Positions 8,243-17,137 are shown, counted from the first letter of the stretch. The stretch: DNA of 64,000 nucleotides from Streptococcus merionis DSM 19192 (GCF_000380085.1 NZ_KB904560.1:26521-90520), one strand, 5' to 3'. Notes: a model not told the origin generated them from the sequence alone. A program made the numbers and translations.

Positions 8243-8698
8243 GTGAAAAGATTATTGAATATTGTTTTTGCGGGATTGATTGGAATTTGTCTTTTCGGTT
8301 GTCAAAGTCGCGCCAACTATGTTGGTCAATGGCAAACTGATATTTTCGACCAAGGTAATAGTCGTAAAGCTGGTGCTGGATTTGCTGGTAGTGCATTTGG
8401 AGGTGGTGTATGGAATAGTATCTCTTCTGCTATTGCTAATCAGCTCCATTGGAATGCGACGTTAACCTTAAACGAAGATGGCACTGCGGTTATGGATAAT
8501 GGTATGAAGTTTAGTGCGACTTGGCGTGAAGAAGGCGGACATATCGTTATCGAAGGAGATAATATTGAAGGAACGGCGACTCTTTCTGATGACAACAATA
8601 CCCTGTACTTCAAAAATAACCTTAGTGATGAGCCTTCATCAAACGGTATGACAATCGGTCAAAACTATTTAGAGTTCGAATTTAAACGAGTGGAGTAA
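8243..8698 (+). CDS. Small lipoprotein, unknown function
   Basis: 151 residues, GTG start behind GAGGAGG. Signal peptide with lipobox CLFGC (Cys at residue 20). The mature domain starts NYVGQWQTD, carries a glycine-rich patch (GAGFAGSAFGGG) and ends in short beta strands (LTLNEDGTAVMDNG, ATWREEGGHIVIEG, TLYFKNN). The pattern of a W after G followed by strand repeats resembles lipocalin-like bacterial domains and echoes the NYVGYYE segment of the upstream lipoprotein, so the two may be related. Function unknown. Confidence 0.75.
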   Translation: MKRLLNIVFAGLIGICLFGCQSRANYVGQWQTDIFDQGNSRKAGAGFAGSAFGGGVWNSISSAIANQLHWNATLTLNEDGTAVMDNGMKFSATWREEGGHIVIEGDNIEGTATLSDDNNTLYFKNNLSDEPSSNGMTIGQNYLEFEFKRVE

Positions 8699-8701
8699 GT
8701 A

Positions 8702-9064
8702 ATGAAGAAGAAATTATTATCTATTTTAGCCTTAGGTCTGACGATTCTTTTAGTTGCCTGTGGGCAAAGAAATAACCTAACTACGGATGATTTTCCATCA
8801 ATTGGTTCTGGTTTGACTAAAAGTTCCTTAGAGCAAGCTGTCGGTAAACCACATGAATCCTCTAAAAGTCCTCTGGATGTTGCTAAGATGATGTTACAAA
8901 TATTTGATGCGTCCAAAGAAGTTGACCCTAAGTGGAACCCTGAAAATACACCAACAGAGTATTATCTCTATAAATTGTCTGATGGTAACACTGCTATGGT
9001 AGCGATTCTGGTAGATGACCAAGTCGTTGAAATTACAACTAATCCGTTGAGGTACGAAGAATGA
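8702..9064 (+). CDS. Small lipoprotein, unknown function
   Basis: 120 residues, starting 3 bp after the previous stop. The N-terminus MKKKLLSILALGLTILLVAC is a classical lipoprotein signal with lipobox LVAC (Cys20). The rest (DDFPSIGSGLTKSSLEQAVGKP and AMVAILVDDQVVEITTNPL) resembles the small BamE/SmpA-like fold in which an SLEQAVGKP-type helix is followed by strands, but this is only a resemblance. The stop overlaps the next start by 4 bp (ATGA), showing translational coupling. Confidence 0.75.
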   Translation: MKKKLLSILALGLTILLVACGQRNNLTTDDFPSIGSGLTKSSLEQAVGKPHESSKSPLDVAKMMLQIFDASKEVDPKWNPENTPTEYYLYKLSDGNTAMVAILVDDQVVEITTNPLRYEE

Positions 9065-9411
9065 TTGTAGATGAATTTAAAAAGCTAAAAGCAAGTATTC
9101 GTTGGCGAATAACAGCTGTGTTAATAGTGGCTTTTCTTGGATTTATATTTTTATTAAAAGATAATGGATCAATAAATTATGGTGGTTTCTCTTACGAGGT
9201 TGGCTCTGTTTTTGATCCTGCGTCATATACCAGCTATGGTTTCTTTAAAACTGCTGAGAGTGAAATAAATCAATTAGCCTCTCAAAAACGTAATGGCAGT
9301 CTGGCTGGGTTTATCTTCTGTATTTTAGCAGAGGGTGTCTTAGTCTATTCTCTGTGGAAAGAAGATGATATTAAAGATATCATTTTGAAAATAAAGAATG
9401 GAGAGATATAG
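9061..9411 (+). CDS. Two-helix membrane protein
   Basis: 116 residues. Two hydrophobic segments, near 17-34 (ITAVLIVAFLGFIFLL) and 82-98 (LAGFIFCILAEGVLVYSLW), enclose a loop of about 50 residues with polar residues, probably outside. The N-terminal basic patch (KKLKASIRWR) predicts both ends in the cytosol. No family recognised. It overlaps the upstream lipoprotein gene by 4 bp, and its stop abuts the next GTG. Confidence 0.7.
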   Translation: MIVDEFKKLKASIRWRITAVLIVAFLGFIFLLKDNGSINYGGFSYEVGSVFDPASYTSYGFFKTAESEINQLASQKRNGSLAGFIFCILAEGVLVYSLWKEDDIKDIILKIKNGEI

Positions 9412-9594
9412 GTGGATAAGGTTTTAGGGATTATTATTTTCGTTATTGCTTGTTTTGTGATCGTTAAGATGTGGGAGCTTCTTGAAACGGTAATAGCTGG
9501 AATTTTAAGATTTTTTGGTGGTCTCATTGGAGGTGCATTTACCAGAAGTCTCGAAAAATATGAAGAAAGTAAGAACCAAGAAAACAGAGATTAA
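9412..9594 (+). CDS. Small membrane protein, 60 aa
   Basis: GTG start directly after the previous TAG, with GGAGAG upstream. The N-terminal half is one hydrophobic helix (VLGIIIFVIACFVIVKMW), followed by an amphipathic glycine-rich stretch (GILRFFGGLIGGAF) and a charged tail (EKYEESKNQENRD). Last gene of the island run. It could be a subunit that partners the preceding membrane protein. No homolog recognised; small-toxin-like topology alone is not enough to call it a toxin. Confidence 0.55.
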   Translation: MDKVLGIIIFVIACFVIVKMWELLETVIAGILRFFGGLIGGAFTRSLEKYEESKNQENRD

Positions 9595-9647
9595 GTTTTT
9601 TATCGGCGACTCCCAATCGCATCGCTGTCCGCTTCGGGTAGTTTAAG

Positions 9648-9681
9648 AAATGGCGATAGTCCCTGACAATTTGCCATTTTT
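9648..9681 (+). terminator. Hairpin, possible first terminator of the island run
   Basis: AAATGGC pairs with GCCATTT, with an 18-nt loop and only a short T-run. Confidence 0.4.
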
Positions 9682-9745
9682 CAAGCAAACCGTCAGGCAA
9701 CTTACTGCGTATTTTTATATCTTTTCGTTAGCTTCTTAGCGACAC

Positions 9746-9787
9746 AATTAAGTCAGCTTCGTTTTTGGGAGCTGGCTTGATTTTTTA
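9746..9787 (+). terminator. Strong terminator of the island
   Basis: AATTAAGTCAGCT pairs with AGCTGGCTTGATT over 13 bp (two G-U pairs), followed by a T-run. Confidence 0.75.
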
Positions 9788-9932
9788 TTCTAGACTCCAG
9801 AGCTTAAAATGTCGGAGAAAATTTATCCTGAAAACGAATCGTGCTTAGCTATCAGAATAATTGAATAAGGCGAGGCTAAACAAGCAACACAAATTGAGCC
9901 TTTTTACAAGGTTATGAGAGGCGGTTGGTTGT

Positions 9933-9961
9933 TTGGACTGCTGAGGGAGGTGTGGTATAAT
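9933..9961 (+). promoter_or_regulatory. Promoter placing +1 on the 9968 ATG
   Basis: TTGGAC (9933-9938), 17 bp, TATAAT (9956-9961) with an extended TGn (9953-9955). The inferred +1 is 9968, the A of the start codon. Confidence 0.7.
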
Positions 9962-9967
9962 AAATTC

Positions 9968-10312
9968 ATGAAAATTTTTACGATGTCATTTGCTAGTGTC
10001 TATCCTTTGTATGTTCAAAAAGCGGAGCGAAAGGGACGAAGCAAGGAAGAAGTCGAGGAGTTGATTTTTTGGTTGACTGGCTATGATGACGAGAGCTTGC
10101 AAGACGTACTTGACCAAGGCCTAGATTTCCAGACGTTTTTTGATCAGGCACCAGCCTTAAATCCTAAGGCAAAACTTATCAAAGGCGTTATCTGTGGTTA
10201 CCGTGTTGAAGAGATTGAAGACCCTCTTATGCAAAAGATTCGCTATCTGGACAAGATTATTGACGAGTTAGCCAAGGGCAAAGCTATGGCTAAGATCAAA
10301 CGGGAAGTTTGA
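9968..10312 (+). CDS. DUF2200 family protein
   Basis: 114 residues starting [20 protein letters not shown], the characteristic opening of DUF2200 proteins, followed by [19 protein letters not shown] longer frame opens at 9914, but its first 18 codons run through the promoter, so ATG 9968 is the start. Small cytosolic protein of unknown function in this family. Ten bp separate it from folC, so readthrough into the folate operon is likely and this promoter may serve the whole group. Confidence 0.85.
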   Translation: MKIFTMSFASVYPLYVQKAERKGRSKEEVEELIFWLTGYDDESLQDVLDQGLDFQTFFDQAPALNPKAKLIKGVICGYRVEEIEDPLMQKIRYLDKIIDELAKGKAMAKIKREV

Positions 10313-10321
10313 GGAAAGAAG

Positions 10322-11611
10322 ATGACAAAACCAATTAGCTATGAGGAATGCCTTGACTGGATACACAGTAAGTTGAAATTTGGCATTAAGCCAGGCCTTC
10401 AACGAATGGAATGGATGTTGGGCCAATTAGGAAATCCTCAGGATAAGATTCAAGGGATTCACATCGTTGGTACCAATGGTAAGGGCTCAACAGTGGCTAA
10501 TCTCCAGCAGATTTTTACCACCTCTGATTATCAAGTGGGTTCTTTTACGTCGCCCTTTATTCTGGATTTTCGAGAACGGATTTCGGTCAATGGTCGTATG
10601 ATTAGTCAGGCAGATCTGATCAATCTGGTAGATCGTGTCTATGCAATCGTTGAAGCCTTGCCTGAGGAAACGGGACTTGAACCTGCGACGGAGTTTGAGA
10701 TTATCACGGTTATGATGTTTCTTTACTTTGCGGAAATACATCCCGTTGATCTCGTTCTTGTTGAGGCGGGGCTTGGTGGGCGTCTGGACTCGACGAATGT
10801 CTTCACGCCACTCATGGTGGTCTGCCCGTCTATTGGGCTAGATCATCAAGCCATTCTGGGAAATGCCCATGTTGAGATTGCAAGGGAAAAGGCTGGCGCG
10901 ATCAAGTCAGGCGTGCCTTTTGTCTATGCGACGGAGCGTGAGGATGTCGCTCAAGTTTTTGAAGATGTCTGCCTTGACAAGCGTGCCCCAATTTACCGTT
11001 TAGGAGCTGATTTTAGCCTGAAGAATGGACTTTATAGTGACAGGGCTGGTCATGTGCTTGAAACTATCGTTCCAGGTCTGCCTGGCCAACACCAGATTAG
11101 CAACGCTGGTCTAGCGATTAAAGCCAGCTTGCTTTTGCAGGAGCAGTTTCCTCGAGTGACGAAAGAGACCATTCGACAAGGTTTAGCGCAGACCAGCTGG
11201 GTTGGTCGGACAGAATTACTGGCTTCTAATCTCATGATTGACGGTGCCCATAACGACGAGTCTGTCAAAGCCCTCTGCGACCTGCTTAAGTCAGATTACG
11301 CCGATAAGACTATTCATATCTTGTTTGCAGCGATTGCTGGCAAGCCAGTAGAGACCATGTTGGCGCAATTGGCAGAAGTCGGTCAGGTTACGGTGACCAG
11401 TTTTGATTACCCTACAGCCTTATCATTAGAGCAATACCCAGCAAATTTTGCAGAGATTACCGATTTTAGACAGTGGCTGGCCAACACAAACTTCACAGCT
11501 TCGCACGATTTTTATGTTGTTACAGGATCTCTGTATTTTATTTCCCAAGTGCGAAATCACCTAATCCCTTTTGAAGAGTCAGAAAGGGAGCAGAAAAAGA
11601 GGAATTTATGA
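10322..11611 (+). CDS. folC: Folylpolyglutamate/dihydrofolate synthase FolC
   Basis: 429 residues. FolC adds glutamate to dihydropteroate and to reduced folates with ATP. The P-loop GTNGKGS is at residues 50-56, [15 protein letters not shown] follows as the folate-side loop, [15 protein letters not shown] is the conserved Mur-ligase-type block, and MIDGAHND marks the C-terminal glutamate-ligase domain. The last codons overlap folE by 4 bp (ATGA). First enzyme gene of the fol operon. Confidence 0.96.
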   Translation: MTKPISYEECLDWIHSKLKFGIKPGLQRMEWMLGQLGNPQDKIQGIHIVGTNGKGSTVANLQQIFTTSDYQVGSFTSPFILDFRERISVNGRMISQADLINLVDRVYAIVEALPEETGLEPATEFEIITVMMFLYFAEIHPVDLVLVEAGLGGRLDSTNVFTPLMVVCPSIGLDHQAILGNAHVEIAREKAGAIKSGVPFVYATEREDVAQVFEDVCLDKRAPIYRLGADFSLKNGLYSDRAGHVLETIVPGLPGQHQISNAGLAIKASLLLQEQFPRVTKETIRQGLAQTSWVGRTELLASNLMIDGAHNDESVKALCDLLKSDYADKTIHILFAAIAGKPVETMLAQLAEVGQVTVTSFDYPTALSLEQYPANFAEITDFRQWLANTNFTASHDFYVVTGSLYFISQVRNHLIPFEESEREQKKRNL

Positions 11612-12174
11612 CGATAAATCAAACACAAGTAGAAGATGCTGTGCGCCAGCTTTTAGTGGCTATGGGGGAAAATCCTGACCGCGAAGGGCTTTTGGACACG
11701 CCAAAGCGCGTGGCTAAAATGTACCAAGAGATGTGGTCTGGTTTAGGTAAAGATCCGAAAGATGAATTCACTGCGGTCTTTTCAGAAGGTCACGAAGAAG
11801 TGATTTTAGTCCGAGATATTCCTTTTTATTCCATGTGCGAGCACCACTTAGTGCCTTTTTACGGCCTTGCTCATGTGGCCTATATTCCGAGTAGGGGGCA
11901 TGTGACAGGACTTAGCAAGCTCGCGCGTGCGGTAGAAGTCGCTAGCAAGCGCCCACAGTTGCAGGAACGTTTAACCGCTCAGGTGGCAACAGCCTTAGAT
12001 GAAGCGCTGTCTCCAGAAGGTGTCTTTGTCATGGTTGAGGCCGAACATCTGTGTATGACCATGCGAGGGATAAAAAAGCCAGGAGCTAAGACTGTCACAA
12101 CGGTTGCTAAGGGTGTCTTTAAGGATAATATCGACCAGCGCAAGGAGATTCTTGCCATGATACAGAACGGGTGA
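11608..12174 (+). CDS. folE: GTP cyclohydrolase I FolE
   Basis: 188 residues. It converts GTP to 7,8-dihydroneopterin triphosphate, the first step of folate synthesis. Zinc ligands are visible as Cys77 and His80 in the CEHHL motif and Cys149 in HLCM; the [21 protein letters not shown] block is the conserved core. Translationally coupled to folC (4-bp overlap), 4 bp before folP. Confidence 0.97.
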   Translation: MTINQTQVEDAVRQLLVAMGENPDREGLLDTPKRVAKMYQEMWSGLGKDPKDEFTAVFSEGHEEVILVRDIPFYSMCEHHLVPFYGLAHVAYIPSRGHVTGLSKLARAVEVASKRPQLQERLTAQVATALDEALSPEGVFVMVEAEHLCMTMRGIKKPGAKTVTTVAKGVFKDNIDQRKEILAMIQNG

Positions 12175-12178
12175 AAAG

Positions 12179-12979
12179 ATGATAACGACGAACTATTTAA
12201 CTGATAATGCCACAATCATGGGAATTTTGAATGTCACACCAGATTCCTTTTCAGATGGTGGGAATTATGTGACTATCGAAAGTGCCTTAGCGCAGGTGGA
12301 AAAGATGTTGACCGATGGTGCAACGGTCATTGACGTTGGCGGTGAATCAACACGACCAGGTGCAGACTTTGTCACGGTTGAAGATGAGATTGCCCGTGTT
12401 GTGCCTATTATCAAAGCAATCAAAGCAAAGTTTGACTGTCTCGTCTCCATCGATAGCTACAAGACAGAAACTGTAGCTGCGGCTTTGGATGCTGGAGCAG
12501 ATATCATCAACGATGTCTGGGCAGGTCTTTATGATGGTCAAATGTTGCAGCTAGCAGCTGAGCGGAACGTGCCAATCATTCTCATGCACAATCAAGCCGA
12601 GGAAGCTTATGGCAACGTTGTTGAGGAAGTCTGCAGTTTTCTTTCTGAGCGAGCACAGGCAGCGCGCGACGCGGGTGTTTCAGCTGATAACATTTGGCTG
12701 GATCCTGGCTTTGGCTTTGCCAAAAATCCTCAACATAACATTGACTTACTCAAAGGTCTGGATCGCGTTTGTCAGCTAGGCTATCCTGTCCTCTTTGGTA
12801 TTTCTCGTAAACGAGTGGTGGACTATCTGCTGGGCGGAGGAACGAAGCCCTTGGAGCGCGATCAAGCGACAGCAGCTCTTTCTGGTTATGCCATTGAAAA
12901 AGGGTGTCAGATGGTCAGAGTGCATAATGTTGCAGCTAATAATGATGTGGTTAAAACCGTGGCGCAGCTCAGAAAGTGA
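12179..12979 (+). CDS. folP: Dihydropteroate synthase FolP
   Basis: 266 residues. It joins 6-hydroxymethyl-dihydropterin pyrophosphate and p-aminobenzoate; it is the sulfonamide target. IMGILNVTPDSFSDGG (about 13-28) is the signature loop 1, followed by VGGESTRPGAD (loop 2) and, near the C-terminus, GISRKR with the substrate-binding Ser-Arg-Lys. No obvious insertion is seen in the loop after TRPGA, where sulfonamide-resistance duplications occur in streptococci. Confidence 0.97.
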   Translation: MITTNYLTDNATIMGILNVTPDSFSDGGNYVTIESALAQVEKMLTDGATVIDVGGESTRPGADFVTVEDEIARVVPIIKAIKAKFDCLVSIDSYKTETVAAALDAGADIINDVWAGLYDGQMLQLAAERNVPIILMHNQAEEAYGNVVEEVCSFLSERAQAARDAGVSADNIWLDPGFGFAKNPQHNIDLLKGLDRVCQLGYPVLFGISRKRVVDYLLGGGTKPLERDQATAALSGYAIEKGCQMVRVHNVAANNDVVKTVAQLRK

Positions 12980-12982
12980 GAC

Positions 12983-13345
12983 ATGATGGATAAGATTTTT
13001 TTAACCGATTGCCGGTTTTACGGCTATCACGGAGCCTTTGCAGAAGAGCAAACCTTAGGGCAAATCTTTGTAGTGGATTGTGAACTGTCACTTGACTTGA
13101 CTAGAGTGAGTCAGTCTGATGCTTTGGCAGATACGGTTCACTATGGGCATGTGTTTGATACGATTAAAGCTCAAGTGGAGAACAATAAATATCAGCTGAT
13201 TGAACGCTTAGCAGGAGCCATCATTGAGGATCTTTTAGCACAATACCCTACTGTTCAGGCGATTAAAATCACCATCAAGAAAGAGAATCCGCCGATTGCA
13301 GGACACTATGCTCATGTCGGTGTGACCTTGGAGAGACAAAGATGA
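12983..13345 (+). CDS. folB: Dihydroneopterin aldolase FolB
   Basis: 120 residues from the first ATG; a second ATG follows at 12986 and either could be used. FolB releases glycolaldehyde from 7,8-dihydroneopterin to give the hydroxymethyl pterin. YGYHGAFAEEQTLGQIFVVD near the start and HYGHVFD and IKKENPPI with the catalytic Lys are family marks. Overlaps folK by 4 bp. Also called folQ in streptococci. Confidence 0.95.
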   Translation: MMDKIFLTDCRFYGYHGAFAEEQTLGQIFVVDCELSLDLTRVSQSDALADTVHYGHVFDTIKAQVENNKYQLIERLAGAIIEDLLAQYPTVQAIKITIKKENPPIAGHYAHVGVTLERQR

Positions 13346-13830
13346 GTCAATTTTACCTCAGTCTGGGAAGCAATATAGGTGATCGAGAAACCTACTTACG
13401 CTCAGCAGTGGAGGCGATTTCGCAAATGCCTGCGACAGCGATCAAGGCCGTCTCATCCTTTTATCAGACAGCCGCTTGGGGCAAGACTGACCAAGAGGAC
13501 TTTCTCAATCTCTGCGTTCATGCGGTATCTGACTTGTCACCTCAAGAGTTTTTGGCGCATACCCAGACTATTGAAAAAAATTTGGGCCGCGTCCGCCACG
13601 AGCATTGGGGGCCGCGGACATTGGATATTGACACGCTGTTAATTGATAATTTGGTCATTGATGAGCCTAATCTCATAGTTCCCCATCCCTATATGACAGA
13701 GCGTGCCTTTGTTCTCAGACCTTTGGCTGAAATTGCTAGCGCAGTTATCCACCCTGTGGAAGGACAAAGCATTGCCAAGTTATTGAGTCAACTAGCAGAA
13801 GAAGGAGTTGTGCGCTATAAAGCTTACTAA
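13342..13830 (+). CDS. folK: HPPK FolK
   Basis: 162 residues. It transfers pyrophosphate from ATP to 6-hydroxymethyl-7,8-dihydropterin. YLSLGSNIGDR at the N-terminus and GPRTLDIDTLLID near 90-102, with the Mg-binding Asp pair in DID, identify it. Last gene of folC-folE-folP-folB-folK; all junctions are overlaps or gaps under 5 bp, so one polycistronic mRNA is near certain. Confidence 0.97.
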   Translation: MSQFYLSLGSNIGDRETYLRSAVEAISQMPATAIKAVSSFYQTAAWGKTDQEDFLNLCVHAVSDLSPQEFLAHTQTIEKNLGRVRHEHWGPRTLDIDTLLIDNLVIDEPNLIVPHPYMTERAFVLRPLAEIASAVIHPVEGQSIAKLLSQLAEEGVVRYKAY

Positions 13831-13846
13831 CTTGGACAGCAAGGGG

Positions 13847-13924
13847 ATGACATCAAAACGAGTAAACTTGATTAAACCAAAAGTGGCTCGCCATTCTCAT
13901 ATGGTCTACGTTGGAGTAGCTTAA
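13847..13924 (+). CDS. Possible 25-aa ORF between folK and uvrC
   Basis: ATG at 13847 behind AAGGGG; 25 basic residues ending YVGVA. It could be the remnant of a gene lost after folK (murB follows the fol operon in some streptococci, but this peptide does not look like MurB). I have no support beyond the SD. Confidence 0.2.
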   Translation: MTSKRVNLIKPKVARHSHMVYVGVA

Positions 13925-13949
13925 CGTTTTTTAAAAAGCGCGATCTCTG

Positions 13950-13958
13950 TGGTATAAT
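13950..13958 (+). promoter_or_regulatory. Extended -10 of uvrC next to the ATG
   Basis: TGGTATAAT at 13950-13958; +1 falls at about 13965, one base before the ATG at 13966. No good -35, as usual for extended -10 promoters. Confidence 0.65.
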
Positions 13959-13965
13959 GAAATCT

Positions 13966-15753
13966 ATGAACAAAACGATTCAAGCCAAACTGGAGCTGCT
14001 ACCGACCAGTCCAGGCTGCTACTTGCATAAGGATAAGCACGGGCAGATTATCTATGTCGGCAAGGCCAAAAATCTACGTAATCGGGTGCGTTCCTACTTT
14101 CGAGGAAGTCATGACACCAAGACGGAGCTTTTGGTATCTGAGATTGAGGATTTTGAGTTTATTGTCACTACTTCAAATATTGAAGCGCTCTTGTTAGAAA
14201 TTAATTTGATTCAGGAGAATAAGCCTAAGTATAATATCTTGCTCAAGGACGACAAGTCCTATCCTTTTATCAAGATTACTAACGAGCGTCACCCAAGGAT
14301 TATCATTAGTCGTCAGGTCAAAAAAGGCACGGGGACTTATTTTGGTCCTTATCCTGATGCGCATGTCGCAAACCAAATTCAGAAGCTTCTCAACCGCCTT
14401 TATCCGTTTCGGAAGTGCAAACTGCCTGAAAATAAATACTGCCTTTATTATCACTTAGGGCAGTGTCTGGCTCATGGCGATCACATGCCATCTCAAGAAG
14501 ACTACGCTCAGATGACTCGTGAAGTTGGCCAGTTTTTAAATGGACAAGATGACAAGATTATCCATGACATCAGAGACAAGATGGACAAGGCATCGGAAAA
14601 TTGGGAATTTGAGCGAGCAGCAGAATATCGCGACATTCTTGAGGGAATTTCAACTCTGAGAACCAAGCAACGGGTCATTGCTCAGGATATGCAGGATCGT
14701 GATGTCTTTGGTTATGCTGTGGATAAGGGCTGGATGTCTGTCCAAGTTTTTTTTGTTCGTCAAGGCAAATTGATTGAGCGCAATAGCCAGCTCTTTCCTT
14801 ATTATGGTGATGCAGAAGATGACTTTTTGACCTATCTCGGTCAATTCTACAGGGATAGTCAGCACCTCATGCCAAAGGAAATTTTACTCCCTCGGAACAT
14901 TGATGTAGAGTCAGCAGAAGCTCTCGTTTCTGCCAAAATTGTCCAGCCCCAAAAAGGGGAAAAAAAGCAATTGGTTCAATTAGCTATCAAGAATGCCACT
15001 GTCAGTCTTCAACAGAAATTCGATTTACTAGAAAAAGATGTGGCTAAAAATCAAGGTGCTATTGAGCAACTTGGACAAGCTCTTGGATTAGATAAGCTTC
15101 GCAGGATTGAAGCCTTTGATAACTCCAACATTATGGGAACCAGTCCAGTTTCAGCTATGGTAGTTTTTATTGATGGCAAGCCCAGCAAGAATGACTACCG
15201 CAAATACAAAATCAAGACGGTGTCTGGGCCAGACGACTATGCTAGTATGCGAGAAGTCATCAGCAGACGTTATAGCCGTGTCCAACGGGATGGACTTGCT
15301 GAGCCAGATTTGATTATCATTGATGGTGGCCAGGGGCAGGTGAATGCTGCCAAAGAAAGTTTGCGTGCTATCGGCATGGCTCATATCCCTGTCGCTGGTC
15401 TACAAAAGAATGATCGTCACCAGACTCACGAGTTGCTCTATGGCAATCCGCTTGAGGTTATTGAGCTTAAGCGAAATTCTCAGGAATTTTTCCTGCTTCA
15501 GCGCATTCAGGATGAGGTTCATCGGTTTGCTATCACTTTCCACAGGCAACTACGTAGCAAGAATACCTTCTCCTCAAAGCTTGATGATATTGAGGGCTTG
15601 GGTCCCAAGCGAAGGCAAAAACTTCTCAAACATTTCAAATCCCTTATCAAGATTAAGGAAGCTAATGTTCAGGAAATCGCAGAAGCTGGTGTACCTTACA
15701 AGGTAGCTGAGCGAGTCAAGGACAAGCTAAATGCCGATGAGGAGAAGAATTAG
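13966..15753 (+). CDS. uvrC: UvrABC excinuclease subunit UvrC
   Basis: 595 residues. UvrC makes both incisions around bulky DNA lesions handed over by UvrA-UvrB. The N-terminal GIY-YIG nuclease is seen in [21 protein letters not shown] (here YVG), the UVR motif that binds UvrB at about 195-230 ([17 protein letters not shown]), the RNase H-like endonuclease half with [10 protein letters not shown] and IIDGGQGQ, and a helix-hairpin-helix ([16 protein letters not shown]) at the C-terminus. The ATG at 13957 overlaps the -10 box, so 13966 is the start; this leaves no room for an SD. Confidence 0.96.
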   Translation: MNKTIQAKLELLPTSPGCYLHKDKHGQIIYVGKAKNLRNRVRSYFRGSHDTKTELLVSEIEDFEFIVTTSNIEALLLEINLIQENKPKYNILLKDDKSYPFIKITNERHPRIIISRQVKKGTGTYFGPYPDAHVANQIQKLLNRLYPFRKCKLPENKYCLYYHLGQCLAHGDHMPSQEDYAQMTREVGQFLNGQDDKIIHDIRDKMDKASENWEFERAAEYRDILEGISTLRTKQRVIAQDMQDRDVFGYAVDKGWMSVQVFFVRQGKLIERNSQLFPYYGDAEDDFLTYLGQFYRDSQHLMPKEILLPRNIDVESAEALVSAKIVQPQKGEKKQLVQLAIKNATVSLQQKFDLLEKDVAKNQGAIEQLGQALGLDKLRRIEAFDNSNIMGTSPVSAMVVFIDGKPSKNDYRKYKIKTVSGPDDYASMREVISRRYSRVQRDGLAEPDLIIIDGGQGQVNAAKESLRAIGMAHIPVAGLQKNDRHQTHELLYGNPLEVIELKRNSQEFFLLQRIQDEVHRFAITFHRQLRSKNTFSSKLDDIEGLGPKRRQKLLKHFKSLIKIKEANVQEIAEAGVPYKVAERVKDKLNADEEKN

Positions 15754-15830
15754 AACTTTTAGATTATCAAATCCATTTTAGTCTCCCCCTCCCGCAAGAC
15801 TGATTAGGGTTTAATTGTTTAATGATGACA

Positions 15831-15869
15831 AAAAGGAGATTGAGATGCTTTTTATCCCAATCTCCCTTT
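15831..15869. terminator. Bidirectional terminator between uvrC and the VTT gene
   Basis: AAAAGGAGATTGAGAT pairs with ATCCCAATCTCCCTTT over about 15 bp. It serves two convergent genes. Confidence 0.8.
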
Positions 15870-15890
15870 GTGTCTATAAAAGTTTTAGCA

Positions 15891-16484
15891 CTAAAGAAGT
15901 AAATTTTTGATAAATTCGCCACCATTAATCAAAAGGTAACTGTAAACGACAATGGAAATTGGGCGGCACAGCAGAGCAATCAGGAAAAATTTGCGGTAGG
16001 ACATGCTGGTCAAACCAGTAATCATCACCACGATGTCTGCGGGTGCCATGGGAGAAATCATGCAGAAAATAAAGAAAATCTCAAAGCCACGTTTATTGTC
16101 AATCTTACGCTCGTATTTGTAAAATGTTTCCTCAGACATAAAGAGAAGACAGAATTTTTTACCGTAGATACGCGCAAGGTGAAAGAGAATGAGTGAGCCT
16201 ATGATTATCCCTGAAGAATTGATAAAGAAAGCCAGAAGTGGCTGAAAAATAAGAAAGCCGACAACTGTTGTGACACCGCCTGGAATGATAGGGAAGACAA
16301 CTTGTACCACTTGGACTAAGAAAAAAGCAAAAGGTGCTATGACAGGGTAGCGCAAAGCCCAATCTTTCATCGCGTTTTGATCGTTAAGAATACCTTGTTT
16401 GTAGAGCCATATGACTGCTAGACCAGAGGCAATCAGAGCTACAATGCCAAGGATCTTAAAGGTTTTTTGCCAGAACTTATACAT
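15891..16484 (-). CDS. VTT-domain (TVP38/DedA-like) membrane protein
   Basis: 197 residues from MYKFWQKTFKILG. Five or six hydrophobic segments, with the VTT block seen as FFLVQVVQVVFPIIPGGVTTVVGFLIF and, later, FCMISPMAPADIVVMITGLTSMSYRKFFLI. TVP38/TMEM64-DedA proteins are linked to lipid scrambling and membrane homeostasis; the substrate is not known here. The longer frame starting at 16505 runs through TGGTATAAT, so I start at 16484, where the mRNA should also start. Confidence 0.88.
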   Translation of the reverse strand: MYKFWQKTFKILGIVALIASGLAVIWLYKQGILNDQNAMKDWALRYPVIAPFAFFLVQVVQVVFPIIPGGVTTVVGFLIFQPLLAFFINSSGIIIGSLILFHLARIYGKKFCLLFMSEETFYKYERKIDNKRGFEIFFIFCMISPMAPADIVVMITGLTSMSYRKFFLIALLCRPISIVVYSYLLINGGEFIKNLLL

Positions 16485-16490
16485 GTTTTC

Positions 16491-16499
16491 ATTATACCA
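16491..16499 (-). promoter_or_regulatory. Extended -10 of the VTT gene on the start codon
   Basis: TGGTATAAT on the minus strand, TATAAT at 16491-16496; +1 computed at 16484, the A of the ATG. No clear -35. Confidence 0.65.
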
Positions 16500-16514
16500 T
16501 GACATAGTAAAATT

Positions 16515-16543
16515 TTGTATTTTGAACTGTTATTTGATATAAT
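16515..16543 (+). promoter_or_regulatory. tmRNA promoter
   Basis: TTGTAT (16515-16520), 17 bp, TATAAT (16538-16543) with TGa before it. +1 at about 16550 leaves a leader of about 10 nt for RNase P. Confidence 0.7.
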
Positions 16544-16559
16544 GAGAACATCTCATTTT

Positions 16560-16904
16560 GGGGTCGTTACGGATTCGACAGGCATTATGAGGCATGTTCT
16601 GCAACTCGTGTGGCGACGTAAACGCTCAGTTAAATATAACTGCAAAAAATACAAACTCTTACGCTTTAGCAGCTTAATAACCTGCGGGCGTGACCAAGGG
16701 CTGTTTGCTTACGGCAGCCTAAGGTCTTAAAAATAGTAAGCTGGTGTCTGGAGGGTGTCTCACCTCAGGTCACGAGATCTTGAGACTCGCCAATGCTAGG
16801 CTTGAACCTTGTGTCGAGCCTTGGTTAAACGAATACAAGGTCTATGGTTGTAGACGAATATGTTGGCAGGTGTTTGGACGTGGGTTCGACTCCCACCGGC
16901 TCCA
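16560..16904 (+). ncRNA. ssrA: Transfer-messenger RNA (tmRNA)
   Basis: The 5' end GGGGTCGTTACGGATTCGAC and 3' end GGTTCGACTCCCACCGGCTCCA form the tRNA-Ala-like domain. The tag frame at 16642-16677 starts at GCA and reads AKNTNSYALAA then TAA, the streptococcal proteolysis tag. It frees stalled ribosomes together with SmpB. CCA is encoded. A terminator follows at 16939-16962. Confidence 0.97.
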
Positions 16905-16938
16905 TATTGACTTCCGATAGTTTCGGTTAGTTTCATTT

Positions 16939-16962
16939 AACGTTGATTTATCAGCGTTTTTC
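16939..16962 (+). terminator. Terminator of ssrA
   Basis: AACGTTGAT pairs with ATCAGCGTT around a 2-nt loop, followed by T residues. Confidence 0.75.
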
Positions 16963-17119
16963 TTATGGCTTCAAGTCTTAAAAATATCAAGTTGACGAAA
17001 GCATCGTTTCCTTTGCTTGTTACGACTAATTTTTGCTATTTCAGAATAAGTAAGTGAAGGTTTTTGTCATAACTTTATCTTGAAGCGTGATGGATTTTTT
17101 AAACTTAGTTCCGCGCTTA

Positions 17120-17128
17120 TGATATAAT
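17120..17128 (+). promoter_or_regulatory. Extended -10 of dinG, 3-nt leader
   Basis: TGATATAAT; +1 at about 17135 against the ATG at 17138. No SD fits between. Confidence 0.6.
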
Positions 17129-17137
17129 GGGAACACT

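Larger units (their letters stand above)
9595..9967. other. Gene-free stretch after the lipoprotein run
   Basis: 373 bp. It contains a hairpin with a short T-run (9648-9681), an overlapping alternative hairpin (CCTGAC 9662-9667 with GTCAGG near 9690), a strong terminator (9746-9787) and the promoter of the DUF2200 gene. The first 60 bp are GC-richer than the island. No ORF with an SD. Confidence 0.55.

Noticed and set aside
5637..9594. Prophage or ICE
   Set aside because: No integrase of the large or tyrosine type, no structural, relaxase or conjugation genes, and no clear flanking direct repeats.
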